Shown in pieces: positions 1-5,319 of a stretch of DNA of 5,400 nt. Source of the stretch: an uncultured Verrucomicrobiota bacterium (lineage in GTDB: Bacteria; Verrucomicrobiota; Verrucomicrobiia; Limisphaerales; JADLHS01). The DNA lies in assembly GCA_937894935.1 (NCBI GenBank), contig CALAYC010000236.1, positions 1 to 5,400 of the forward strand, read 5' to 3'. Each line of letters begins with the position of its first letter. The first letter of the stretch is position 1. Below the pieces are notes generated by a model that worked only from the letters and a program-made list of their open reading frames with translations, was not told the DNA's origin and made no database searches. The position numbers and the translations under genes were made by a program.

Positions 1-490
1 TGAAACCTGACACCTGGGACTTGCGACGTGGCAACCACCCAACCCACAGCGCGATGCCTTTTCCAACCACGATTCCCGTCAATAACACGACTACTTGCAA
101 CGACCGCGCCGCATTCGCGTAATCAAACGCATACCGCAGCAACACCAAACCCACAAATCCCGCGAGCCAGAAATCTGGATTCTGCAAAAAGCGACGGGTG
201 GCGCGTGGCGTGTGACGGGAATGGGAAGTTGACCGCTCCGCCAATTCAGGAGTTGGCCCGACGTCCCCGAGTTTCCGCTTCAACACCAAAAACGTCACGA
301 AATAACCCACCAGACAAACCACCACCATCCACTGCGTTCCCGGATCCCGACACGCCGCCAAAATCTCCCGTGCGACAGCTTGAATCCACGACGGCGCAGC
401 CATTGAAACACTGAAACTCGAAAACAGACACGCCCCAAGAACACCGCCGATTAATGCTGGAAAAAGGGTTGGAGCAAAGCGCCGGCGCAT
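1..490 (-). CDS. Multi-pass membrane protein, N-terminal part (runs off left edge)
   Basis: An open frame starts at the ATG with its A at 490 and stays open for 163 codons to the window edge, so the C-terminus is missing. The protein begins MRRRFAPTLF. It has about four hydrophobic segments, at roughly residues 8-28, 53-70, 107-121 and 131-152. A polar, Arg/His-rich stretch at about residues 71-103 probably forms a loop. The start lies 17 bases after the stop of the zinc-ribbon membrane gene, so it is almost certainly co-transcribed with it. No clear Shine-Dalgarno sequence precedes this ATG. A second in-frame ATG (residue 30, A at 403) would remove the first membrane segment, so I prefer 490. 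The family is not recognised. O-antigen-ligase-like or other polysaccharide membrane proteins in this phylum have similar N-termini, but that is a guess. The frame is well supported; the function is unknown. Confidence 0.75.
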   Translation of the reverse strand, partial: MRRRFAPTLFPALIGGVLGACLFSSFSVSMAAPSWIQAVAREILAACRDPGTQWMVVVCLVGYFVTFLVLKRKLGDVGPTPELAERSTSHSRHTPRATRRFLQNPDFWLAGFVGLVLLRYAFDYANAARSLQVVVLLTGIVVGKGIALWVGWLPRRKSQVSGF

Positions 491-507
491 GATTACGCAG
501 GTTGGAT

Positions 508-1206
508 TCAAGCGGTGCCGGCAGGAGTTTTGAGGGTGATGTCCTTGTTACAATGCGGACACGGCATTTTCTCGCCGACGGCATGAGAGGGAAATTCGAT
601 GTGTCCCTGACAGAAGAAGCAGGACATTTTCAAGTTGCCTGGTTTTTGCAAGCTGATGACTTTCTCACAGTGCGGGCAGGAAATCTTCTGCTCAAGGCGG
701 CTTTCAGGAAATGAAATATGTCCGCCGCAATGGAGACACGACATTTTCAAATCTGCTTTTACACCCGGTGCTACCAGATTCCCCCTCTGCATCCAAAGCC
801 ATGATAAAACCAGCAAACTTCCGATGAGAAGATACCCGAACGCCACTTGTACGAACAGCACCGCTACTTGACGGGAAAGGCCGAACGCTTCAGAAGCACT
901 ACCTAACAAACCTTGCAAGTTCGGCACCCCGCTCCAACGCAACCCAATCACATAAATCCAGAAATTCATCGCCAGCCACATAACCCCAGCCACCTGAAAG
1001 GAAATCCGTTTCCCGAAAAGACACCCGGCCGCCAAAATCACGCCCGCCATCCCCACCACTGTGTGCAAAGTACGGAGGGAAACCAGCAACAGAGGATCCC
1101 GCGGCAGGGCCAGTTCCCAACTCGCCCAATGGCTGAGGAATAGTCCCAACCCCATTGCCAGCAGTAACACTCCAGCCGATTGATTAAAGTAGTGAGCCAT
1201 TCTCAT
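508..1206 (-). CDS. MauE/DoxX-like four-helix membrane protein with two C-terminal zinc-ribbon modules
   Basis: 232 residues. The N-terminal part has four hydrophobic segments, at about residues 11-28, 48-63, 70-89 and 113-139. Residues 64-138 align without gaps to residues 81-155 of the MauE-like protein at 4366-4896. By hand count 28 of 75 positions are identical, including NFxxY, GLxW and YLLIGS. The CGC motif of that relative is QGL here (residues 98-100), so this copy lacks the presumed redox cysteines. The C-terminal part is a 39-residue repeat in tandem, starting at 153 and 192. Each repeat has the form CxxC...GHIxFP...CPHC, with cysteines at 157/160/177/180 and 196/199/216/219. Each set of four could bind one zinc ion. 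These modules should face the cytoplasm if the topology is even-numbered. A good ribosome site (AAGGGAGA) overlaps the upstream stop. The role is unknown: a membrane-tethered zinc-ribbon protein, perhaps for protein or nucleic-acid contact. Confidence 0.85.
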   Translation of the reverse strand: MRMAHYFNQSAGVLLLAMGLGLFLSHWASWELALPRDPLLLVSLRTLHTVVGMAGVILAAGCLFGKRISFQVAGVMWLAMNFWIYVIGLRWSGVPNLQGLLGSASEAFGLSRQVAVLFVQVAFGYLLIGSLLVLSWLWMQRGNLVAPGVKADLKMSCLHCGGHISFPESRLEQKISCPHCEKVISLQKPGNLKMSCFFCQGHIEFPSHAVGEKMPCPHCNKDITLKTPAGTA

Positions 1207-1213
1207 GCGCGTT

Positions 1214-1220
1214 CTCCCTT
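1214..1220 (-). promoter_or_regulatory. Ribosome binding site overlapping the upstream stop codon
   Basis: On the minus strand the hydrolase stop codon TAA runs straight into AAGGGAGA, seven bases before the ATG at 1206. This is the clearest Shine-Dalgarno match in the operon. It supports the 1206 start and suggests translational coupling between the two genes. A second ATG two codons later (residue 3) is spaced less well. Confidence 0.7.
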
Positions 1221-3024
1221 AACGCCCAAACAGAAATTTCACCAACGCTTCATTCCGAGCGCGCAAGGCGCCGACAGACCGATATACGTGTCCTGCGTTT
1301 TCATGCACCACCACCGTCACCGCGACCCCGGCCCGGGCCGCTTCATCTCCATAGGCGATTGCCCGGGCAGTGCTGCGATCCTCCCCGCCACAATCAAAAA
1401 GGAGTCTGGCCGACCCGAGTTTGTTCACACTGGGAAAAGCCACCGGACTGAACAAAATCGCCCCCCGCCACAACTCCGGCCGGTCTTCCAATAACGCACT
1501 TACATAAAAGGTTTCGCCACTTCCGCCAAAAAGAAATACCTGCCCGGCATCTATCTTCCTCCGGTTCTTGAGATACTCACACACAAGGGGCACGGACTCG
1601 CCCCAGTCCCCCTTCCGGAAATCATGTTCCACACTCAGCACGTACGCACCGCAGTTTGCCAGCAAAGCCGGATAATCCAGCCAACGGGAACCAATTTGCC
1701 CGATCAATAAGGGATATTTTTTGCCCGAAGACAGGTTGGGCGGGGCCCACAGCCGATAAGAAAAAACCCGTCCATCGTAATTGGTCATGGTTTCCGCCAC
1801 AGGGACAACCGCCTTGCCAAATTTAAAAGCAGGCTGCGGATTTGAAACCACACACGACAAGGCGTCCGTTCCCACCTCATATTTCCAGATCGCCACCGGC
1901 TCGCCGCCGCGCGAACCCACGAGATAAAGTTCCTGATGGTTCCCGACCATGCTGTTAACCCCGCCTCTGAATTCCAGTTCCGTGGGATATCCGGTCGGCC
2001 TGGTTCGCACCCGCAACGTCGAACCTTGCAGCCAGGCGTAGCCCCCGCCTTTGAACCAGACGGCCTTACCGCCGACCGATTCCGGCCCCGGCCTTTGTTG
2101 GAACAGGGCAAAGTCCGCCGTGGGCCAATCGAAACGGAAAAACGTCGCTCCGTCGGCGCCTTGGCATTGCAGGCGGAATTGCCGGCCATTCCCATCACGC
2201 AAAAGCTCCACTAACTCATTCGTGGCTGTTTCCCACACTTTGACCGGCCCCGGCTGACCGAACTCCCAACTCCAAAGCGCCTGCCCGCGCAAAAAGAGCA
2301 CCGCGTTCTCTGTAGCCGCCGTTAAGTGGCGCACGGGCACCAAGGCCGACCGCTCTTCTTTGGCAAGCCGTTTGCGTTTGGCTCCTTTCTTTTGCTCCCC
2401 TGCGGGCTGGAATGGTTTCGGGGCCCGCCACCGATTTCCCCCGATTGTCTCCAACTTGTGCAAGGTTTGTTCGTCATCAACAAAAACAATCGCCTCGGGA
2501 GACAACCAGACCAGCCGGCTTACCATTCCGGCCACCTTTACCAGGGCGAGATTGGTGCCGGTTTCCCCGTCGCAAATCAGAACCTCGGAACCGGACGTTT
2601 TGACCACTCGACGAGCAAAAGCAAACTGCTGGCCGTCGGGCGACCAGCCTGCGGACAAAAAATCCCTCGAATCGAAATTTTTTTCCGCCTTTTCATCCAA
2701 CAGCACCCGGCGGCCACTTGAAATTTCCCCCAGAAAAATCCCAACCCCCTTCTCGGTGGATTGCTGGAATACGACCCGCGTTCCGCTTTGATTGGGGACC
2801 GGTTCACTCCAAAACTCCGCTACCGATCCAAATTCCTGGATCAGATTCCCCAGGTTGGCCGGGCGTTGCAACGCCACCACGCCGCGCCAACCACCCATGA
2901 CGATCACCACTCCGGCCACAATCCCCCAAGCCCGCCGATTGGCAAAAAATCGGCGCACCGCTTGGCGCCATCCCCACTTCATCCACCTTGGCGTTAATCC
3001 TCGCTTCGTTTTTGCGTTGGGCAT
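1219..3024 (-). CDS. Membrane-anchored beta-propeller / alpha-beta hydrolase (prolyl-oligopeptidase-like, S9 clan)
   Basis: 601 residues from the ATG at 3024. A basic N-terminus is followed by one hydrophobic segment (about 32-50), giving a signal anchor with the rest outside the cytoplasmic membrane. Residues ~60-400 are beta-rich and include a TolB/PD40-type blade, WSPDGQQFAFA (about 127-137). Residues ~420-601 resemble an S9-type alpha/beta hydrolase domain: KKYPLLIG, then FGGSGE with the likely nucleophile Ser502, GGED with Asp549, and NAGH with His579. The order Ser-Asp-His fits a complete triad. The nucleophile turn reads GGSGE, so the usual second glycine of GxSxG is replaced by Glu. 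Substrate is unknown; peptidase or esterase are both possible. A Lys/Arg-rich run (about 212-225) interrupts the propeller. The gene begins 55 bases after the pseudopilin stop and ends 12 bases before the next start. The frame extends to a TTG at 3063, but ATG 3024, with a weak GGAATAAG upstream, is more likely. Confidence 0.85.
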   Translation of the reverse strand: MPNAKTKRGLTPRWMKWGWRQAVRRFFANRRAWGIVAGVVIVMGGWRGVVALQRPANLGNLIQEFGSVAEFWSEPVPNQSGTRVVFQQSTEKGVGIFLGEISSGRRVLLDEKAEKNFDSRDFLSAGWSPDGQQFAFARRVVKTSGSEVLICDGETGTNLALVKVAGMVSRLVWLSPEAIVFVDDEQTLHKLETIGGNRWRAPKPFQPAGEQKKGAKRKRLAKEERSALVPVRHLTAATENAVLFLRGQALWSWEFGQPGPVKVWETATNELVELLRDGNGRQFRLQCQGADGATFFRFDWPTADFALFQQRPGPESVGGKAVWFKGGGYAWLQGSTLRVRTRPTGYPTELEFRGGVNSMVGNHQELYLVGSRGGEPVAIWKYEVGTDALSCVVSNPQPAFKFGKAVVPVAETMTNYDGRVFSYRLWAPPNLSSGKKYPLLIGQIGSRWLDYPALLANCGAYVLSVEHDFRKGDWGESVPLVCEYLKNRRKIDAGQVFLFGGSGETFYVSALLEDRPELWRGAILFSPVAFPSVNKLGSARLLFDCGGEDRSTARAIAYGDEAARAGVAVTVVVHENAGHVYRSVGALRARNEALVKFLFGR

Positions 3025-3079
3025 GTTTCTTATTCCAGTCCGGCGTTTGGAAGAATACCCCAATCTGTACGGGCGTTGC

Positions 3080-3928
3080 TCACTCAGGTTTCGTGGCGTG
3101 TTCCATCAGCCAGAGCGCATCCTTGTTGTTGGGCGCTTTCGTAGTGCTGTTGGTGTAGAACATTGTTAAAGTCCTGGGGTCGCGCCATTTGTGATGTTCC
3201 GCATGGCCGTCGGCAAACGTGAACGAAGAGGCATTGTTATGATACCGGGCCGGCAAATCCGTAAACTGCCAGTCCTCGGGGTTCAGCGGCGCATACCCCT
3301 TCGTGGCCACCTTGAACCAACCGTCATTGATGCTGTCCGGTTGTTCATCCACGAACACAAAAGCATCGGCAGGCGACAAGCGGATAAAGTCTGAAACGCG
3401 GACATACTTCTCAAACGGCTGCTTCCAATAGCCCTTGCTTACCGTGCCGTTCCTGCCGGGACTCATCCACCCGTTCATGGCGATGGAGCGCACCCGTAGC
3501 AACCCGGTTTGCTGATCGGTGCTTTTATCGGATGGACACTTATAAACACCCGCGCTCTTGGCGTAACCTCCGAGGGAACCAAACTTGGCGAATTCCGGCC
3601 CCACCAACAGCCCCGTATCCACGTTGTCCGGGGAAGAACCCACCACCAGATACCCCGCCACCCAGGAAGGCATTTCCGCCGTCTGCCCGGCATCCCCGGC
3701 TTTTGTGCCGTTGCTGTTCGGCACCAGGTTCCCGGCATGATCATCGGCGTAGAGTTGCCAGGCCAGTTGCATCTGTTTCAGATTGCTCAGACATTGCGTG
3801 CCTTGCGCCCGCAGCTTGGCCTTGGACAACGCGGGCAACAACAACGCCGTCAGAATTCCGATGATGGCAATAGCCACCAGCAGTTCAATCAGGGTGAAAG
3901 CGCGCTTATGTCTTGGTAAAAGTTTCAT
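3080..3928 (-). CDS. Pseudopilin-like protein, H-x9-DG / DUF1559-type
   Basis: 282 residues. The N-terminus is a class III (prepilin) signal: a basic leader of ten residues ending KRA, then FTLIELL with Glu at mature position 5, then a hydrophobic helix to about residue 34. Prepilin peptidase would cut after Ala10. The usual residue there is Gly, but Ala is common in this group. The globular part carries family marks: YKCPSD (129-134), SIAMNGW (148-154), FVDEQPDS (192-199), and His230 followed nine residues later by Asp240-Gly241, the H-x9-DG motif. Such proteins are thought to be minor pseudopilins of type II secretion or type IV pilus machinery, but most have no tested role, and these genomes hold many scattered copies. 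It is the first gene of the left operon. No Shine-Dalgarno is visible before the ATG; the bases are AATTTTTT. An inverted-repeat end begins 10 bases upstream of the start. Confidence 0.93.
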   Translation of the reverse strand: MKLLPRHKRAFTLIELLVAIAIIGILTALLLPALSKAKLRAQGTQCLSNLKQMQLAWQLYADDHAGNLVPNSNGTKAGDAGQTAEMPSWVAGYLVVGSSPDNVDTGLLVGPEFAKFGSLGGYAKSAGVYKCPSDKSTDQQTGLLRVRSIAMNGWMSPGRNGTVSKGYWKQPFEKYVRVSDFIRLSPADAFVFVDEQPDSINDGWFKVATKGYAPLNPEDWQFTDLPARYHNNASSFTFADGHAEHHKWRDPRTLTMFYTNSTTKAPNNKDALWLMEHATKPE

Positions 3929-3937
3929 AAAAAATTG

Positions 3938-4194
3938 AACCGCAAACCACGCAAACTACGCGAAACCAATCATCTCTTCCCCATAAACCGGAGCGCCTCC
4001 TCCCCCATCCCGAATGGAGGAGAGGGTGGCCGACTCATCCACCGTAGCTTTAGCGAAGGTGGAAGGCCGGGAGAGGAGGTACTCCACGTTCCGGGGGTTC
4101 AAAGCGCAAAATTCCATTTCAGCGAAATCTCATCCCGCCTTCTCCAGAAGAGGGGTTTGGAAATACTTTCGCGTGGTTCGCATATTTCGCGGTT
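3938..4194. repeat. Repeat unit of about 257 bases bounded by imperfect inverted repeats
   Basis: The left end (3938-3965) and the reverse complement of the right end (4167-4194) both start AACCGC and end GAAA. By hand they match at about 22 of 28 positions. Each end is itself built from 9-base units of the form GCgAAnnAC. The interior holds no convincing gene, but it contains the interrupted REP-like palindrome at 3996-4079. The unit could be a small non-autonomous mobile element (MITE-like) or two separate intergenic repeats that face each other. No target duplication is obvious; both flanks are AT-rich. It fills most of the gene-free stretch 3929-4365, where I see no protein or RNA gene. 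Confidence 0.5.
3996..4079. repeat. REP-like palindrome interrupted by a 30-base hairpin
   Basis: The arms CCTCCTC (3996-4002) and GAGGAGG (4073-4079) are complementary. Inside, AGAGGGTGGCCG (4021-4032) and AAGGCCGGGAGAGG (4063-4076) correspond to the two contiguous halves of the copy at 4331-4356 (11 of 12 and 11 of 14 matches). Between them lie 30 extra bases (4033-4062). The extra part gives its own hairpin: TCCACC at 4038-4043 pairs with GGTGGA at 4058-4063. It looks like one repeat inserted into another. The copy lies about 70 bases upstream of the pseudopilin start. Confidence 0.55.
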
Positions 4195-4205
4195 AAATAA
4201 AACTA

Positions 4206-4236
4206 GGCCGGAGTTCATTTGCGCAACCTTCCGGCC
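4206..4236. repeat. Short hairpin, 7-bp GC-rich stem
   Basis: GGCCGGA (4206-4212) is complementary to TCCGGCC (4230-4236), with a 17-base loop. No T-run follows on either strand, so this is not a standard terminator. It sits between the inverted-repeat unit and the second REP-like copy and may be part of the same repeat cluster. Confidence 0.4.
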
Positions 4237-4311
4237 AGTGAATTTCAATGTCAACGTCAGCCAACCTGCAACTGATCCCTCTAACTTCCCTCTCCGCCTC
4301 GAACGGTGGGT

Positions 4312-4356
4312 GGCCTTCTCCGCCTTGGGGAGAAGGTGGCCGCAGGCCGGATGAGG
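4312..4356. repeat. REP-like palindromic element downstream of the MauE-like gene
   Basis: CCTTCTCC (4314-4321) pairs perfectly with GGAGAAGG (4329-4336) around a 7-base loop. It is followed by GGCC-GCA-GGCC (4338-4348) and GGATGAGG. The motif GAAGGTGGCCGCAGGCCGG resembles a family of intergenic palindromes seen in many GC-rich bacteria (established knowledge, recalled from memory). It ends 10 bases beyond the stop of the gene at 4366-4896, so it may act as a transcript end or protect the mRNA 3' end. Confidence 0.6.
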
Positions 4357-4365
4357 TGCGGCGCA

Positions 4366-4896
4366 CTAACTTGCATCCATTGCGCCGGAGGGTGAGGTGT
4401 CGATCCCATTTCCCGGCGAGCGCCCCCGCCGCCACTGCCAGATCAGCAGGCCATAACTGCCGATGAGCAGGTAAGCCAGCACCATTTTCATGATGTTGTC
4501 TGCGGTTTGGGGCGAGATGTGCAAGGCGTCCGTGAGGTTGCCAAGACAACCGCACGGACTTTTCCAATTCATCCACCACAGGCCAAGGCGATAGACCACA
4601 AAGTTGGTGCTCAACCACGCCACCAACCCAAGTGCCAGCATTTCCCGCTTGCTGAAAAAACAAACCAGCGCTATGACGATTTCCGCCACCCCAAGCCCCA
4701 GCATCAATTGCCCAAACTTGATGCCAACGATGGGATCAACGACGGCCAACAACTTGGAGTTGCCTAGTCCGCTCCAAATCTTGGCGATTCCGGTGAGGGC
4801 CAAGACCGCCCCGGAAATGAGGACGAACCATTTGGGAAACGAGCCGTCTGGCGATTCTACCAACTCAGCCGTATCAGATGCTATTGCCTCAGACAT
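4366..4896 (-). CDS. MauE/DoxX-like redox-associated membrane protein with CGC motif
   Basis: 176 residues. After a polar N-terminus come four hydrophobic segments, at about 22-41, 61-81, 84-106 and 132-155. A loop between the third and fourth carries PCGCLGN, with Cys115 and Cys117. A cysteine pair at this place is typical of MauE/DoxX-type redox proteins, and MauE itself is needed for disulfide-rich methylamine dehydrogenase maturation (known for the family). Here a role in passing thiol electrons across the membrane is inference. No methylamine dehydrogenase genes are present, so the name MauE should not be taken as function. An in-frame TGA two codons before the ATG fixes the start. A TATAAT box lies 36 bases upstream. 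The nearest gene upstream encodes a cysteine-rich secreted peptide, separated by a terminator-like hairpin. The zinc-ribbon membrane protein at 508-1206 is a paralog. Confidence 0.85.
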   Translation of the reverse strand: MSEAIASDTAELVESPDGSFPKWFVLISGAVLALTGIAKIWSGLGNSKLLAVVDPIVGIKFGQLMLGLGVAEIVIALVCFFSKREMLALGLVAWLSTNFVVYRLGLWWMNWKSPCGCLGNLTDALHISPQTADNIMKMVLAYLLIGSYGLLIWQWRRGRSPGNGIDTSPSGAMDAS

Positions 4897-4931
4897 AACT
4901 CAAATTATGTAATAATACTCGGGCCTCCTTT

Positions 4932-4937
4932 ATTATA
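4932..4937 (-). promoter_or_regulatory. Putative -10 box (TATAAT) of the MauE-like gene
   Basis: The minus strand reads GCATATAATAAAGGAGG here, with a perfect TATAAT at 4937-4932. Transcription would start near 4925, giving a 5' leader of about 28 bases. No good TTGACA box is found 16-18 bases upstream, so the promoter may be activator-dependent or use another sigma factor. The AGGAGG just after it (4929-4924) is 27 bases from the ATG and is too far away to be its ribosome site. Confidence 0.4.
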
Positions 4938-4943
4938 TGCTGT

Positions 4944-4978
4944 TTTGTAGAAATACAGACCGCCGTAGCCGCTACAAA
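4944..4978. promoter_or_regulatory. Inverted repeat over the putative promoter, possible operator
   Basis: TTTGTAG (4944-4950) is the exact complement of CTACAAA (4972-4978), with 21 bases between. A second, tighter palindrome, TGTA-GAAA-TACA (4946-4957), shares the left arm. Both lie where the spacer and -35 region of the TATAAT box would be. A dimeric regulator could bind there, but no regulator gene is in the window. Confidence 0.3.
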
Positions 4979-4992
4979 TTCAACCGAAACAG

Positions 4993-5009
4993 CCGCATGT
5001 AAAATGCGG
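4993..5009. repeat. Small hairpin in the 4897-5124 intergenic region
   Basis: CCGCAT (4993-4998) pairs with ATGCGG (5004-5009) around a 5-base loop. No T-run follows on the minus strand. It is too small to assign a role. The rest of this intergenic region holds no gene that I can support. Confidence 0.3.
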
Positions 5010-5076
5010 GCATATTGGACGGACAACCCAACTATCTTTGTAGTAAAAGGCCGATCAAATAATCAGAAAAGTAAGA

Positions 5077-5118
5077 CTGCCTATGCGACCGCTGTCGCCA
5101 AAGCAGCCGCATAGGCAG
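5077..5118 (-). terminator. Rho-independent terminator-like hairpin after the cysteine-rich peptide gene
   Basis: CTGCCTATGCG (5077-5087) is the perfect complement of CGCATAGGCAG (5108-5118), an 11-bp stem. Inside, GCTG (5091-5094) can pair with CAGC (5104-5107), leaving a 9-base loop and a 3-base bulge. On the minus strand the stem is followed by TCTTACTTTTCTG, a fair U-rich tract. It starts 6 bases after the peptide stop codon. The plus-strand side (ATTTGTTTAATC) is also T-rich, so it may work in both directions. Confidence 0.75.
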
Positions 5119-5124
5119 ATTTGT

Positions 5125-5319
5125 TTAATCACAATTGCAGCGCCCGTCTGCCATTAGAGTACAAGTCCCAGCATGACTTGGGCAGGTTGGACAGTCACTA
5201 TAAGCACACGCTCCTGAACAGGGCTCCGCACCCATACAAGCACTCTGGTACTCGTGGTAAGCAAAAACGGGAAACATGGAAATGATGAGCACTGCCCCGA
5301 TTAGTAATATTTTTTTCAT
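5125..5319 (-). CDS. Small secreted cysteine-rich peptide (eight Cys)
   Basis: 64 residues. Residues 1-20 form a classical signal peptide: MKK, a hydrophobic core, then PVFA, with likely cleavage after Ala20. The mature part is about 44 residues and holds eight cysteines, at 28, 34, 38, 43, 46, 53, 61 and 63. That is enough for four disulfides or a metal site. It is otherwise rich in Ala, Gly, Ser and Asp, ending GRCNCD. No known family is recognised. The gene is credible because it has a full signal peptide, a terminator hairpin 6 bases after the stop, and no competing frame. No Shine-Dalgarno is seen upstream (ACAAACACTC before ATG). It could be a periplasmic or exported peptide, possibly oxidised by the MauE-like protein encoded 229 bases downstream; that link is inference. 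Other ideas are a bacteriocin-like or metal-binding peptide. Confidence 0.7.
   Translation of the reverse strand: MKKILLIGAVLIISMFPVFAYHEYQSACMGAEPCSGACAYSDCPTCPSHAGTCTLMADGRCNCD

Noticed and set aside
28..414. Plus-strand open frame of 128 codons
   Set aside because: Very rich in Pro, Thr and Arg with no domain. The minus strand here is an open frame with clear membrane helices that continues the operon.
1180..2791. Several plus- and minus-strand open frames within the hydrolase gene (e.g. 1180-1494, 1785-2198, 2360-2791)
   Set aside because: Low-complexity Pro/Arg-rich translations in a GC-rich gene. The 601-residue hydrolase frame has recognisable motifs throughout.
3025..3063. TTG start at 3063 giving a 614-residue hydrolase
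   Set aside because: No ribosome site before it, and ATG at 3024 gives a normal basic N-terminus before the membrane anchor.
3938..3965. 9-base periodic units as a CRISPR or tandem array
   Set aside because: Only three degenerate units with no spacers; better explained as the end of an intergenic repeat.
4193..4663. Minus-strand open frame of 156 codons overlapping the end of the MauE-like gene
   Set aside because: It runs through the REP-like repeat and the 3' half of a well-supported gene in another frame; its translation has no coherent features.
4924..4929. AGGAGG as ribosome site of the MauE-like gene
   Set aside because: It is 27 bases from the ATG, and no start codon lies at a proper distance. 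An in-frame TGA excludes a longer protein.
4972..5013. Tiny minus-strand ORF of 13 residues (MPAFYMRLFRLNL)
   Set aside because: Too short, no ribosome site, and it lies within inverted-repeat sequence; chance is the simplest explanation.
4897..5124. tRNA or other structured RNA
   Set aside because: No cloverleaf with matching acceptor stem and T-loop could be found; only isolated hairpins.
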